A stretch of DNA of 64,000 bases from Pseudomonas sp. (GTDB taxonomy: Bacteria > Pseudomonadota > Gammaproteobacteria > Pseudomonadales > Pseudomonadaceae), in the NCBI RefSeq assembly GCF_017744435.1, contig NZ_JAGIBG010000001.1:227556-291555 (forward strand). The letters are read 5' to 3'. A model generated the notes under the pieces. That model did not search any database. It saw only the letters and a list, made by a program, of their open reading frames with translations, and had not been told where the DNA came from. Shown one piece after another: positions 18,362-27,823 of the stretch. The position numbers were made by a program, and so were the translations under genes. Numbering within the stretch: position 1 is the stretch's first letter; every line of letters starts with the position of its first letter.

Positions 18362-20530
18362 ATGACCCATCCCCTCAAGGTCGCCCCGATCCTGCAACGC
18401 TTCATCGAGGATGAAGTGCTGCCCGGCACCGGCATCGACGCCGCCAGCTTCTGGCAAGGCTTCAGTACCCTGGTCCACGACCTCGCCCCACGCAACCGCG
18501 AACTGCTCGCCGAACGCGACCGCCTGCAACGCGAACTGGACACCTGGCACCGACAGCACCCGGGCCCGATAAGCGACATGGCCGCCTACCAGGCGTTCCT
18601 GCGCAGCATCGGCTACCTCGTTGAAACCCCGCAGCAAGTGCGCATCAGCACCACCCAGGTCGACCGAGAAATCGCCGAGCAGGCCGGCCCGCAGCTGGTG
18701 GTGCCACTGAGCAATGCCCGCTACGCGCTGAACGCCGCCAACGCCCGCTGGGGCTCGCTGTATGACGCGCTGTACGGCACCGATGCCATCCCCGAAAGCG
18801 ACGGCGCCGAGCGCGGGCAAGGCTACAACCCGGTGCGCGGCGCCCGGGTGATCGCTTTTGGCCGGGATTTTCTCGACCGCTCGGCGCCGCTTGCAGGCGC
18901 TTCCCACGCGGACGCCCAGGCCTATGCGATCAACCAGGGCACGTTACGGGTGACCTTGAGCGATGGCCGCCAGGTCGGCCTCGCAGCGCCTGCGCAACTG
19001 CGCGGCTATCAAGGCGAGCCCGGCCAGCCAACGGCCATCCTGCTGCAACACCATCGCCTGCATTTCGAACTCCAGATCGACCCGGCCAGCACCATCGGCA
19101 AGGCCGACCGCGCCGGGGTCAAGGACATCCTCGTCGAAGCCGCGCTGACCACCATCATCGACTGCGAAGACTCGGTGGCTGCGGTGGATGCCGAGGACAA
19201 GGTCAACGTCTATCGCAACTGGCTGGGCCTGATGAAAGGCGACCTCAGCGAGCAGGTCAGCAAAGGCGGCAAGACCTTCACCCGCGCACTGGCCAAGGAC
19301 CGCGAATACCATGGCGCGGATGGCCAGCCCCTGACCCAGCCTGGCCGCTCGCTGCTGTTCATCCGCAACGTCGGCCACCTGATGACCAACCCGGCGATCC
19401 ACGACCGCGATGGCCGGGAGATCCCCGAAGGCATCCTCGACGCCGTGGTCACCAGCCTGATCGGCCTGCACGACCTCAAGCGCCGCGGCAACTCCCGCGA
19501 GGGCAGCCTGTACATCGTCAAGCCGAAGATGCACGGGCCGGCCGAAGTGGCCTTCGCCGACCAGCTGTTCGGCCGTGTCGAGGACCTGCTGGGCCTGCCC
19601 CGGCACACCTTGAAGATGGGCATCATGGACGAAGAGCGGCGCACCAGCGTCAACCTCGCAGCCTGCATCGCCAGCGCGGCAGCGCGGGTGGTGTTCATCA
19701 ACACCGGTTTCCTCGACCGCACCGGCGACGAGATGCACAGCGCCATGGAAGCCGGCGCCATGCTGCGCAAGGGCGACATGAAAGGCAGCGCCTGGATCCA
19801 GGCCTATGAGCGCAGCAACGTACTGGTAGGCCTGGCCTGCGGCCTGCGCGGCAAGGCGCAGATCGGCAAGGGCATGTGGGCCATGCCCGACCTGATGGCG
19901 GCCATGCTCGAACAGAAGATCGCCCAGCCCCGCGCCGGCGCCAACACGGCCTGGGTGCCCTCACCGACTGCCGCGACCTTGCATGCGCTGCATTATCACC
20001 AGGTGGACGTGCCGGCGGTGCAGGCACAACTGGAAAGCGTCGACCTGGGTGCCGAGCGCGAACAACTGCTGCACGACCTGCTGAGCATCCCGGTGAGCCC
20101 GGACCGACCGTGGAGTGCGGGCGAAATCCAGGCCGAACTGGACAACAACTGCCAGGGCATCCTGGGTTACGTGGTGCGCTGGGTGGAGCAAGGCGTCGGT
20201 TGCTCTAAGGTGCCGGACATCCATGACGTGGGGCTGATGGAAGACCGCGCCACCTTGCGCATCTCGGCTCAGCACATCGCCAACTGGCTGCACCATGGGG
20301 TGGTCAGCAGTGACCAGGTCGAGGCGACCTTGCAACGCATGGCCACGGTGGTGGACCAGCAGAATGCCGGGGATCCGGCGTACCGACCGATGGCCGGGAA
20401 TTTCGCGGGTTCGCATGCGTTCCGTGCGGCGCAAGAGCTGGTGTTCAAGGGGCGTGAACAGCCTAGCGGATACACCGAGCCGTTGCTGCACGGGTGGCGC
20501 TTGAAATTCAAACAGCTGGTTCGCCAGTAA
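18362..20530 (+). CDS. glcB: Malate synthase G
   Basis: Condenses glyoxylate with acetyl-CoA to give malate, so it consumes the glyoxylate produced by GlcDEF; cytosolic monomer, Mg-dependent. The 722 residues match isoform G (723 in E. coli). Visible signatures are [20 protein letters not shown], the [18 protein letters not shown] region, [20 protein letters not shown] and [16 protein letters not shown], which carry the catalytic Arg, the metal-binding Glu/Asp and substrate loops; the C-terminal plug ends at KQLVRQ. Co-localisation with glcDEFG matches the E. coli order glcDEFGB. No glycolate permease gene (glcA) follows; the next gene is on the opposite strand. Confidence 0.97.
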   Translation: MTHPLKVAPILQRFIEDEVLPGTGIDAASFWQGFSTLVHDLAPRNRELLAERDRLQRELDTWHRQHPGPISDMAAYQAFLRSIGYLVETPQQVRISTTQVDREIAEQAGPQLVVPLSNARYALNAANARWGSLYDALYGTDAIPESDGAERGQGYNPVRGARVIAFGRDFLDRSAPLAGASHADAQAYAINQGTLRVTLSDGRQVGLAAPAQLRGYQGEPGQPTAILLQHHRLHFELQIDPASTIGKADRAGVKDILVEAALTTIIDCEDSVAAVDAEDKVNVYRNWLGLMKGDLSEQVSKGGKTFTRALAKDREYHGADGQPLTQPGRSLLFIRNVGHLMTNPAIHDRDGREIPEGILDAVVTSLIGLHDLKRRGNSREGSLYIVKPKMHGPAEVAFADQLFGRVEDLLGLPRHTLKMGIMDEERRTSVNLAACIASAAARVVFINTGFLDRTGDEMHSAMEAGAMLRKGDMKGSAWIQAYERSNVLVGLACGLRGKAQIGKGMWAMPDLMAAMLEQKIAQPRAGANTAWVPSPTAATLHALHYHQVDVPAVQAQLESVDLGAEREQLLHDLLSIPVSPDRPWSAGEIQAELDNNCQGILGYVVRWVEQGVGCSKVPDIHDVGLMEDRATLRISAQHIANWLHHGVVSSDQVEATLQRMATVVDQQNAGDPAYRPMAGNFAGSHAFRAAQELVFKGREQPSGYTEPLLHGWRLKFKQLVRQ

Positions 20531-20626
20531 GTGCCCTTCGCTGGCACGCCCGCCCCCACAGGTGAATCACTGGATTCCAGGCCTGTAATCAACCTGTGGG
20601 AGCGGGCGTGCCCGCGAATGGGCCGG
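20531..20626. repeat. REP pair (inverted)
   Basis: Copies at 20531-20562 and 20593-20626 face each other between the convergent glcB and flavin-reductase-like genes. The left copy has mismatches in its palindrome (CTGGCACGCCCG), while the right is standard. Confidence 0.83.
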
Positions 20627-20637
20627 TACAGGCACTA

Positions 20638-21219
20638 TCACTCTTTCTGTTCAACCACCACCGGCTCACCGATCGCATAGAAATGCCCACCCGCCACGTA
20701 GTGCAGGCTGCGCCACTGCGGGTCGGCATTTTCATAAGCCCAGTGCCCCTCGCGAAACACCCGGTCATCCGCCCAGGCCGCCACCACTTCACCAATGAAC
20801 AAGTCATAGGTGTTCTGGTTATGCGGCTCGTCGATCACCCGGCACATCAGCCAGGCCGAACAGCCCTGCACCAGGGGCGCCACATGCCCCTCCACCCGCG
20901 CCAGCTCCACACCGATGCTGGTCAGCTTGTCCGGCTGATCGAACAGGCTGCGGGTGCCCACCTGATGGGTCAGCTGCGCCTGGGCGGCAGTCGGCACCTG
21001 GATCACGAACCAGCCACTGCCCTCGACCAGCTGCCGGGTGCGGGCACTCTTGTCCAGCACCACGGTGACCTTGGGCGGGTCGAAGTCCAGTGCACAGGCC
21101 CAGGCAGCGGCCATGACGTTGTCCACCCCCTCATGGCTGGCCGAAACCAGTACGGTCGGCCCATGGTTGAGCAGGCGGTAGGCCTTTTGCAGGTCGACGG
21201 CTTGGAAGTGGCTGTTCAT
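20638..21219 (-). CDS. Flavin reductase-like (FMN-binding split barrel) protein
   Basis: A 193-residue protein of the flavin reductase domain family, which binds FMN and often reduces flavin with NAD(P)H for a partner monooxygenase. Evidence is the N-terminal PTVLVSASHEGVDNVMAAAW, which fits the family pattern for the first strands and the FMN phosphate loop, then DPPKVTVVLDKSARTRQLV and the C-terminal HYVAGGHFYAIGEPV. No monooxygenase gene is adjacent, so the electron acceptor is unknown. It starts at ATG 21219 and is transcribed away from the small hypothetical gene at 21392. Confidence 0.82.
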   Translation of the reverse strand: MNSHFQAVDLQKAYRLLNHGPTVLVSASHEGVDNVMAAAWACALDFDPPKVTVVLDKSARTRQLVEGSGWFVIQVPTAAQAQLTHQVGTRSLFDQPDKLTSIGVELARVEGHVAPLVQGCSAWLMCRVIDEPHNQNTYDLFIGEVVAAWADDRVFREGHWAYENADPQWRSLHYVAGGHFYAIGEPVVVEQKE

Positions 21220-21391
21220 CGGGGGTCTCGCTCAGCGCAGAAATCAGGCGAAGAATTGTGCCGCATCCCTGCCGCGCAAGCACCCTCCTCGTGGCTTCAG
21301 AAAATTCCCACAGCCAATTCTGACGCGTCTTACTTGCCGCCGTGGGCCAGTAAAAACAAGTATGCAAACCTGCGACCAGAGGAGGCTGCGC

Positions 21392-21730
21392 ATGTACCCA
21401 GATACCCGAACCACCGCCGAACTGCGCAGTACCCTGCGCGAACTGCTGGCGCACGAGATCAGCAACCCGGACGACGACCCGCACCTGTCGGGCGTGCTAT
21501 TTTTCTGTGCCACCGACGAGCGTACCCGGCAACTGATCGAGCGCATCGAGCTGCTGGCCAGCGAAGCCTTCTTCGACCCGTGCGGGCGAGCCATCCCCCA
21601 CCGGATGCGCGCCATCGGCGTCAAAGGCGTGTGCATCAAGCAGAAGCGCAAGGCTTGCGCGGATGAAACGGTGATACGCATTGACCTGAACGACAAGGGC
21701 TACATCACGGTGAGCACCGCACGGCTCTGA
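21392..21730 (+). CDS. Conserved small protein of unknown function
   Basis: A 112-residue soluble protein with no signal peptide. The start ATG 21392 is fixed by a near-ideal AGGAGG (21380-21385) six bases upstream; a longer in-frame start at 21362 lacks such a site. Visible segments are an acidic N-terminal helix (TTAELRSTLRELLAHEI), DPHLSGVLFFCATDERTRQLIER in pieces, a basic KQKRKACADETVIR and a beta-rich end (IDLNDKGYITVS). Two of its three cysteines lie in CIKQKRKAC. I do not recognise a family. It sits 39 bp upstream of the MocR-type regulator and could share its transcript. Confidence 0.6.
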   Translation: MYPDTRTTAELRSTLRELLAHEISNPDDDPHLSGVLFFCATDERTRQLIERIELLASEAFFDPCGRAIPHRMRAIGVKGVCIKQKRKACADETVIRIDLNDKGYITVSTARL

Positions 21731-21769
21731 TCCGCTATTCTCAGCACTCTCGTGCTTCGGACAGTGATC

Positions 21770-23203
21770 ATGGAACTGCATATCCGCCTGGACGGCCGCA
21801 AAGGCCTGGCCGACCAGCTCTACCAGCAACTGCGCGCCGGCATCGACAGCGGCCACCTGGCCGCCGGCACGCAACTGCCGCCGACCCGGCTGCTGGCCGA
21901 GCAACTGGGCGTGTCACGCAAGACCGTGGCCGAAGCCTACTCGCGGCTGACCTACGACAACCTGCTCAGCGGTGTGGTCGGCCGTGGCACCTTCATCACC
22001 CCGCGCCAACCGCTGCACAGCGGTGAAACGCAAGCCGTGCCTCTGGCCGCTGCCGCATCACTGCAGCGCTGGCAACAACGCGCCACGGTGCTCGCCAAAC
22101 GCACCCAGGAAGCCCCTTCGCGCTACGACTTCGTCGGCGGTGCCTCGAGCAAGGCGCAGTTCCCCTTCGACCAGTGGCGCAGCTGCCTGAACTACGCCCT
22201 GCGCCGTAGCCAGCGGCACCCCGAGCGGCAGTTTGCCGCCCAGGGCCTGCCCGAACTGCGCGAGGCCATCGCCCACCACATCGCCTACGCCCGCGGCGTG
22301 CATTGCAGTGCGGCGGACGTGCTGGTGTGCAACGGCGCCCAGCAGGCCCTGGACCTGATCGCCCGGGTGCTGGTCGAGCCCGGCTGCCAGGTGGCCATGG
22401 AAGACCCTGGCTACCCGCCGGCACGCCAGCTGTTCCTGGCCCTGGGGGCAAAGCTGCAGTCAGTACCGGTGGACGATGAAGGGATGTGCGTGGCGCACAT
22501 CGCCGAGGGCACCCGGCTGATCTACGTGACCCCTTCGCACCAGTTTCCGCTCGGCATGCCAATGAGCGAAGCCCGCCGCCATGCCCTGCTGGCACGGGCC
22601 GCCGAGCTCGGCGCCTTGATCATCGAGGACGACTACGACTGCGAATTCCGCTACCAGGGCCCGGCCGCCGACGCCCTGCAGCGCCTCGACCGGCAAGGGC
22701 TGGTGGCGTATGTGGGGACCTTCTCCAAGACCTTGCTGCCGGAACTGCGCCTGGGTTACGCGGTGCTGCCACCGGCGGTGCTCAGCGCCGCCTGCGTGGC
22801 CAAGCACCTGAGCGACTGGCACAGCCCGACCTTGCTGCAGTGGGCGCTGGCACGGTTCATTGGCGAGGGCCACCTGAACAAGCACATCCGCCGCTGCCAT
22901 GACATCTACAGCGGCCGCCGCGAGCGCATCCTGGCGCGGCTGGGTGACGACCTGGCACCCTGGTTCAGCGCCGTGCCCGCCAGTGCCGGGTTCCACCTGA
23001 GCGCCCTGGCGCGGCCGGGGGTGGATGTCGAGTTGCTGGCCAACCTCGCCCGCAAGGTGGAAGTCGGCCTGTACTCGCTGGCACCGTTCTTCAGCGAAGC
23101 CCCAGTGCGCCATGGGTTGCTGCTGGGCTTCGGCGCCATCGAACTGCTGGATATCGACCCGGCGCTGGACCGGGTCCGCGATACCCTGCAACGCCTCAGT
23201 TGA
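21770..23203 (+). CDS. MocR-type regulator (GntR helix-turn-helix fused to aminotransferase fold)
   Basis: Chimeric transcription factor of 477 residues. Residues 1-75 are a GntR winged helix-turn-helix (GLADQLYQQLRAGIDSGHLA, then PPTRLLAEQLGVSRKTVAEA). Residues 115-477 form a fold-type I aminotransferase domain with NGAQQALDLIARVL, IIEDDYDCEFRYQG and the pyridoxal-phosphate lysine in YVGTFSKTLLPELRLGY. Such proteins sense PLP or amino-compounds; PdxR and GabR are examples. The ATG 21770 gives the standard N-terminus. Its last 8 bp overlap the end of the convergent CynX-like gene. A likely target is the divergent CynX-like/AhpD-like promoter at 24.4-24.6 kb, where an operator-like repeat lies. 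Confidence 0.9.
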   Translation: MELHIRLDGRKGLADQLYQQLRAGIDSGHLAAGTQLPPTRLLAEQLGVSRKTVAEAYSRLTYDNLLSGVVGRGTFITPRQPLHSGETQAVPLAAAASLQRWQQRATVLAKRTQEAPSRYDFVGGASSKAQFPFDQWRSCLNYALRRSQRHPERQFAAQGLPELREAIAHHIAYARGVHCSAADVLVCNGAQQALDLIARVLVEPGCQVAMEDPGYPPARQLFLALGAKLQSVPVDDEGMCVAHIAEGTRLIYVTPSHQFPLGMPMSEARRHALLARAAELGALIIEDDYDCEFRYQGPAADALQRLDRQGLVAYVGTFSKTLLPELRLGYAVLPPAVLSAACVAKHLSDWHSPTLLQWALARFIGEGHLNKHIRRCHDIYSGRRERILARLGDDLAPWFSAVPASAGFHLSALARPGVDVELLANLARKVEVGLYSLAPFFSEAPVRHGLLLGFGAIELLDIDPALDRVRDTLQRLS

Positions 23204-24392
23204 CCAGCGCCGCCTGGCCACCCTGCTTCGGCCGGGCGATAGCCGCTGCATAGCCGCGCGGGGCGAAACAGGCGGTCACCAGCAGCATCGCCAGCACGGT
23301 GACGGTCAGCAACGTCCAGGATGCCTGGAAGTCGCCGCTGACATCGCGTAACCAACCGGTGATGTACGGGATGATGCCGGTGATGATGAAGCCGATGCCC
23401 TGCACGAAGGCCGCCAGGCTGCCGGCTTCGGCGGGTGTCTTGAGGTGCTCCAGGGTCAAGGTCAGGCTCAGGCTGAAGCAAGCGCCCAGGCCAAAGCCGA
23501 TCATCGCGACCCACAGGCCCATGGCCAGCGTCGGCGCCAGCAGCAAGCCGAGGAAGCCCGCCAGCTGGATCGACAGCGCCAGCCACAAGCCCGGGCGACG
23601 GTCGGCCAGGCCGCGCAGCAACAGCGGCAGGCCCAGGGCACCGCAGACCTGGAAAATGGTCATCAGGCCGACCAGGTCGCCGCCACCTTGCGCAGTGCCA
23701 CCGTGTTCCAGGTGATAGGCCGGCAACCACGCGACCATGCTGGTATAGCCGCCATTGATCAGGCCGAAGTACAGCGCCAGCAACCAGGCCCGGCGTGTGC
23801 CGAACCAGTGCCCGCCCGTGGCGCCGGCCAGCTTTGGCGCGCTTTCCCGAGGACGCAGTGCGGCCCAGGCCAGCACCGCCAGCACGGCCGGGATCGCCCA
23901 CAGGCCAAGCCCGGCCTGCCAGTGGCCGAAGTGCCCGCTGATATGCGGGCCGAGCACCGCCGCCAGGCCACCGCCACTCATCAGCGCCGCCGAATACAGG
24001 CCCATGGTCCCGGCCAGGCGGCTGGGGAACCAGCGATTGACCAGGCCCGGCATCATGCCCTGCACCACTGCCACGCCCAACCCGGCCAGCACCGCGCTGG
24101 CGATCAGCGCCCAGGCGCTGTCCAGTTGCAGCCGCCACAGGCAGGCCAGGGCAATGGCGCCGAGGCCGCCGAGCATGCCGCCGTGTTCACTGATCCAGCG
24201 CCGCAGCCAGGGCTGCAGCAACGGCACCAGGCCCATGCACAGCACCGGCAATGCCGTCAGCAGCGCCGCCTGCTGGTAACCCAGCCCGGTGCTCGCGCGC
24301 ATCGGCTCGAGCAACGGGCCGATGCTGGTCAGGATCGGTCTCAGGTTCAATGCCAGCAAGATCACCAGCAACAGGTTCAACGCCCCTCTCAT
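23196..24392 (-). CDS. MFS transporter, CynX/NimT family
   Basis: Inner-membrane transporter of about 398 residues with some 12 hydrophobic helices, of the cyanate/2-nitroimidazole (CynX/NimT) branch. Landmarks are NLRPILTSIGPLLEPMR at the N-terminus, GLGVAVVQGMMPGLVNRWFP in helix 4 and SLTLTLEHLKTPAEAGSLAAF before helix 10, characteristic of this branch. The ATG 24392 with GGGGAG upstream is preferred; a TTG 24 bp earlier would add eight residues. The substrate cannot be told: members move cyanate, nitroaromatics or amino-acid-like compounds. It overlaps the convergent MocR gene at its 3' end and is divergent from the AhpD-like gene. Confidence 0.82.
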   Translation of the reverse strand: MRGALNLLLVILLALNLRPILTSIGPLLEPMRASTGLGYQQAALLTALPVLCMGLVPLLQPWLRRWISEHGGMLGGLGAIALACLWRLQLDSAWALIASAVLAGLGVAVVQGMMPGLVNRWFPSRLAGTMGLYSAALMSGGGLAAVLGPHISGHFGHWQAGLGLWAIPAVLAVLAWAALRPRESAPKLAGATGGHWFGTRRAWLLALYFGLINGGYTSMVAWLPAYHLEHGGTAQGGGDLVGLMTIFQVCGALGLPLLLRGLADRRPGLWLALSIQLAGFLGLLLAPTLAMGLWVAMIGFGLGACFSLSLTLTLEHLKTPAEAGSLAAFVQGIGFIITGIIPYITGWLRDVSGDFQASWTLLTVTVLAMLLVTACFAPRGYAAAIARPKQGGQAALVN

Positions 24393-24491
24393 CACGAATC
24401 GATACTCCCCAGACAAGACCCGGCCATTATCCTGTCCAGGCAGTCAGGGTAGAAATGAAGAGATTGGATGCAGGTCAGTGGCCACCTTAAT

Positions 24492-24536
24492 GGCCCGATT
24501 GGCCTCCCGGCAAAGCGCACGATTGGCTATCGGGCC
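24492..24536. promoter_or_regulatory. Operator-like repeats, candidate MocR-type binding site
   Basis: Between the CynX-like and AhpD-like genes GATTGGC occurs twice in direct orientation (24497-24503 and 24521-24527, 24 bp apart). The same segment is framed by an 8-bp inverted repeat, GGCCCGAT (24492-24499) and ATCGGGCC (24529-24536). Paired direct repeats about two helical turns apart are usual for MocR/PdxR operators. Confidence 0.5.
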
Positions 24537-24594
24537 AATGGATGGCGGGCGCTAAGGTAGCGCCATGTCCACCACGCCTTCCCTGGAGCACAGC

Positions 24595-25032
24595 ATGCAC
24601 AACCGTATCGAATGGGCCAAACACTCGCCGGAAGCCTACAAGGCCATGGTCGGCCTGGAGCAGGCCCTGGCCAAGAGTGGCCTGGAAAACTCACTGCTGG
24701 AGCTGGTGCGCCTGCGGGCTTCGCAAATCAACGGCTGCGCCTACTGCGTGAACATGCATGCCAATGATGCGCGCAAGGCCGGCGAGACCGAGGCGCGCTT
24801 GCAGACCCTGTGCGTCTGGCAGGAAACCAATTACTTCACTCCGCGTGAGCGTGCCGCACTGGCCTGGGTGGAGTGCCTGACCCGGCTGCCCGAGCGGGGC
24901 GCCCCGCAAGCGGAATATGAAGCGCTGCAGCAGCACTTCGAGCCGGCCGAGTTGGCCAACCTGACCTTGGCCATCGCCACCATCAATGCCTGGAACCGCT
25001 TTGGCGTAGGGTTTGCCATGGTTCCGGCCTGA
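24595..25032 (+). CDS. Carboxymuconolactone decarboxylase/AhpD-like protein
   Basis: Small all-helical protein of the CMD/AhpD superfamily, typically an alkylhydroperoxidase-like disulfide reductase. The redox motif is CAYCVNMHANDA, with the CxxC plus His arrangement and a preceding LLELVRLRASQINGCAYC as in the Pfam core, and LANLTLAIATINAWNRFGV at the end. ATG 24595 has GGAG eight bases upstream and gives 145 residues; the in-frame ATG 24565 would give 155 with an AAGG site, so the start is not settled. It is divergent from the CynX-like transporter across an operator-like repeat. AhpD-like genes are frequent targets of MocR-type regulators. Confidence 0.88.
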   Translation: MHNRIEWAKHSPEAYKAMVGLEQALAKSGLENSLLELVRLRASQINGCAYCVNMHANDARKAGETEARLQTLCVWQETNYFTPRERAALAWVECLTRLPERGAPQAEYEALQQHFEPAELANLTLAIATINAWNRFGVGFAMVPA

Positions 25033-25037
25033 GTACT

Positions 25038-25067
25038 CCTGCACCGGCCTCTTCGCGGCGGTGCAGG
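25038..25067. repeat. Single REP-derived hairpin
   Basis: CCTGCACC (25038-25045) and GGTGCAGG (25060-25067) form a perfect 8-bp stem around a GGCCTCTTCGCGGC loop that is itself the left half of a REP unit. It lies between two convergent genes and lacks a T-run. Confidence 0.6.
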
Positions 25068-25072
25068 TGTAA

Positions 25073-25798
25073 TCAGGCGAGGGTGCGTCGCCGGGCCAGG
25101 CAGGCGTACCCCATGCCCAGCACGCCGAGCAGCAACACCCCCAGCAGCCCCACCAGCTCGCTGCTGTAGCGTGCCACCAGCGCCGGGAACCCGGTGAACT
25201 CGCGGTAGACCCGCACATCCGCCGCGCCACCGGCAAAACTGACACCGACGCCGCCCTGGCGAATCTGCGAATAGTCAGCATCGAAATACACCCAGACCTT
25301 GCATGCCCCGCCCTTCTCGATGGCCGGTATCTCCACCTGCGCCGTCGCCGCTTCATAAAGCGTGTCGTTGCCCGCCGCATCACGCACCTGCACCAGGCCC
25401 TTGGCTGGCAGGCGGATCTTCACCTCACGCACGTCGCTGTCGCCACGGTTGTGCAGGTCGATCAGCAAGCCGGTGCGGTGATCGACCAACCCGGCTTCGA
25501 AAGGCTTGGCGAACAGTTGCACATAAGGTGCCTGGACCAGTTCGATCAGCTTGTCGACCTGGTATGGGTTCAATGCACCGTCGCCGATGCGGTTGATGCG
25601 CGGCTGCAACTGTTCGTACTTGAGCTGCTCGTTGGCCTTGCTGATGCGCTCGCTGAACTGGCTGGGATAGGTGAGGTAGGCGTAGGTCAGGGTCGCCTCG
25701 AGCCGTGACTGGCCCTTGAGCAGCACATAGGCCACCAGCAAGACCATCAGGCCAAGCAGCATGGCGACCAGGCGTTTGCCGACTTTGTCCCAACTCAA
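25073..25798 (-). CDS. Predicted bitopic membrane protein, unknown function
   Basis: A 241-residue protein with a transmembrane helix at each end: residues 8-28 (VAMLLGLMVLLVAYVLL) and about 213-233 (SELVGLLGVLLLGVLGMGYA). The middle 180 residues should face the periplasm. They include a helical part with SERISKANEQLKYEQLQPRI and a beta-sandwich-like part (HRTGLLIDLHNRGDSDVREV, then GGACKVWVYFDADYSQI). The C-terminus ends in a basic CLARRRTLA cytoplasmic tail. I recognise no family. It stands alone between convergent and co-directional neighbours without a clear operon. Confidence 0.65.
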   Translation of the reverse strand: MSWDKVGKRLVAMLLGLMVLLVAYVLLKGQSRLEATLTYAYLTYPSQFSERISKANEQLKYEQLQPRINRIGDGALNPYQVDKLIELVQAPYVQLFAKPFEAGLVDHRTGLLIDLHNRGDSDVREVKIRLPAKGLVQVRDAAGNDTLYEAATAQVEIPAIEKGGACKVWVYFDADYSQIRQGGVGVSFAGGAADVRVYREFTGFPALVARYSSELVGLLGVLLLGVLGMGYACLARRRTLA

Positions 25799-25877
25799 CG
25801 GTGCGTTTCCTTCTGTTACGGCACGGAGGATCGATGCGGCGCAAAGGGTGCCAAGTTAAGGGCCGCCAGGCAAGCGC

Positions 25878-26621
25878 TCAGTGGCTCAACAATGCCGGTA
25901 GCGACGCCATCAGCATGGCCACCCCGGAGGTGGTCAGCAGCCCCAGCACCACCCGGCGAAACGCCAGTTCGCTGATCCCCAGGTACAGCCGCGTACCCAG
26001 CAGCGCCGGCAGCGCCATGGCCAGCAGCACCACGCCGAACGCCGGCAGCATGTCGCGGGTCACCACCCCGGTGCCGAGGTAGGTGAGCAGGGTCACCAGC
26101 AGCATCGACAGGTTGAAGTTCTGGATCACCGCGCGCTGGGTATCGCGCTCGAAGCCGCGCAAGGTACACCACAGTGTAGGCACTGTGCCGGTAAAGCCAC
26201 CGATTCCGCCCAATGCCCCACCCACCAGGCCCACCGCGCCATCGGCCAGGCGGTTGCCCGGCAGCCGTGGCAAGCGCGGCGCCAGCAGCATCAACGGGCA
26301 CCACAGCACCAGCAGCGTGCCGAACACAGCCTTGAACCAGAGCATGTCCAGGTACGGCAGCACCCATACTCCCAGCGGGATGCCGGCCAGGCCGCCGAGC
26401 ACGAACGGCCACAGCAGCGCCCAGCTGAAGCCGCGCCGTACGCTGAACACGGCGATGAGCTGGCCGGCGAGGCTGCCGAACACGGTCAGCGATGCCGCCA
26501 GCCGCGGTTCCAGGCCCCAGGCCCAGAACGACATGGCGACCATGCCGAAGGCAAAACCGGAAAGGCCCTGGACGAAACCGGCGACCATGGCGCCGAGGGC
26601 GATGAGGTAAAAGGCATCCAT
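25878..26621 (-). CDS. TauE/SafE-family anion exporter
   Basis: Integral membrane protein of 247 residues with about eight hydrophobic helices, of the TauE/SafE (DUF81) family that moves sulfite, sulfoacetate and related anions outwards. Signatures are [23 protein letters not shown] in pieces at the N-terminus, [19 protein letters not shown] opening the second half, and [17 protein letters not shown]. The ATG 26621 is preferred over a TTG four codons upstream. There is no sulfur-metabolism gene nearby, so the substrate is open. It is divergent from the GST gene. Confidence 0.82.
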   Translation of the reverse strand: MDAFYLIALGAMVAGFVQGLSGFAFGMVAMSFWAWGLEPRLAASLTVFGSLAGQLIAVFSVRRGFSWALLWPFVLGGLAGIPLGVWVLPYLDMLWFKAVFGTLLVLWCPLMLLAPRLPRLPGNRLADGAVGLVGGALGGIGGFTGTVPTLWCTLRGFERDTQRAVIQNFNLSMLLVTLLTYLGTGVVTRDMLPAFGVVLLAMALPALLGTRLYLGISELAFRRVVLGLLTTSGVAMLMASLPALLSH

Positions 26622-26753
26622 GGGGCGATGCAAGCCTGGCTTGAAGGGCGTTCTACCTTGCCAGAGCTGGGGGTGAATGTCTGCTTCAGATCTGGCTTGA
26701 CCGAAACGCTACCGTCGTCGACGATCAGCGCTCCCCCCATCAAGGACGACTGC

Positions 26754-27377
26754 ATGTTACGGATACTGGGCAGGGCTTCTTCGATCAACGTTCGCAAGGT
26801 GCTGTGGGCCTGCGCCGAATTCGACATTCCGTTCGAGCGTGAAGACTGGGGCAGCGGCTTTCAGCCCACCGACGCGCCTGAATTCCTCGCGCTCAACCCC
26901 AACGCCATGGTCCCGGTAATCCAGGACGGCGACTTCACGCTGTGGGAATCCAACAGCATCATCCGCTATCTGGCGAACCGTTACGGCGATGCGGCCATCT
27001 ACCCTGGCGAAGCGCAGGCACGAGCACGCATCGATCAGTGGATCGACTGGCAGGCCTCGGACCTGAACCGGGCGTGGAGCTACCCGTTCATGTCACGGGT
27101 GCGCCACTCGCCCGCGCATCAGGATGCCCAGGCACTGGCTGCGGGATGCGCAGAGTGGGCACGCTACATGGGCATTCTCGACCGGCAACTGGCCGCGACT
27201 GGCGCGTTCGTGGCCGGCGAGCGCTTTACCCTGGCCGACATCCCCATCGGCCTGTCGGTGCAGCGCTGGTTCGCCACACCGATAGACCACCCCCGGTTAA
27301 CTGCCGTTAGCGCCTATTACGAGCGCCTCAGCCAGCGCTCGGGGTACCTAGCCCACGGTCGCAACGGCCTGCCTTGA
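26754..27377 (+). CDS. Glutathione S-transferase family protein
   Basis: Cytosolic GST-fold protein of 207 residues. The thioredoxin-like N-terminal domain contains [17 protein letters not shown] at the position of the catalytic Ser/Tyr/Cys, [19 protein letters not shown] with the cis-Pro and the glutathione-binding Glu-Ser, then [11 protein letters not shown]. The helical C-terminal domain contains the N-capping motif [15 protein letters not shown]. It probably conjugates or reduces glutathione adducts; the substrate is unknown. The ATG 26754, after an AAGGAC site, matches the family N-terminus; the longer in-frame region upstream is not conserved-looking. Confidence 0.9.
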   Translation: MLRILGRASSINVRKVLWACAEFDIPFEREDWGSGFQPTDAPEFLALNPNAMVPVIQDGDFTLWESNSIIRYLANRYGDAAIYPGEAQARARIDQWIDWQASDLNRAWSYPFMSRVRHSPAHQDAQALAAGCAEWARYMGILDRQLAATGAFVAGERFTLADIPIGLSVQRWFATPIDHPRLTAVSAYYERLSQRSGYLAHGRNGLP

Positions 27378-27395
27378 CGGCTGATTTGCGTGCCC

Positions 27396-27758
27396 TCAGG
27401 CAAACGCGGCCAAGCGGGTGAGGATGCGCAGCACGTGGCCCTTTTCGATCATTGCCGCCCAGTGGCCGTCACAGAAGCGTTCACCGCGCACGCAGTAGGT
27501 CAGCAAGCTCTGGAGTTGGGGCAAGGTGGCTTGGGCGATGGTGTCGGGGGCGCTGAGCAGGTTGTCGGCGTTGGGCCGGTAGTTGATGTCGGTCCAGCAG
27601 TCCCTGCCGGCCTCTTCATAAAAGTCACTGACCACTGTTTCATAGTCGGGCCAACGGCTGCCCTCCTTGAGGGTGTAAGTCTTGATCGCCACAGCATTGG
27701 GGTAGAGCCGGGATTGGTATGAGAGCAGGGCTTCGATATCGGCCTGGGTGGGGTGCAT
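27396..27758 (-). CDS. DUF6508-like small protein
   Basis: A 120-residue soluble protein. The start ATG 27758 has a strong AAGGACATC site upstream; the same frame is open further but the upstream part lies antisense to the MFS gene and is not credible. The visible pattern, with an N-terminal IEALLSYQSRLYP, then VVSDFYEEAGRDCWTDINYR and a C-terminal YCVRGERFCDGHWAAMIEKG, fits a family I recall as DUF6508. The last part ends at the helix HVLRILTRLAAFA. Function is unknown. It is convergent with the GST gene and lies 65 bp downstream of the MFS gene. Confidence 0.72.
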   Translation of the reverse strand: MHPTQADIEALLSYQSRLYPNAVAIKTYTLKEGSRWPDYETVVSDFYEEAGRDCWTDINYRPNADNLLSAPDTIAQATLPQLQSLLTYCVRGERFCDGHWAAMIEKGHVLRILTRLAAFA

Positions 27759-27823
27759 GGTGATGTCCTTATCGGGGCTGGGCCAGTCTACAGAAAGGGG
27801 GCTGCCTTGCAGCCCACTGTCAG

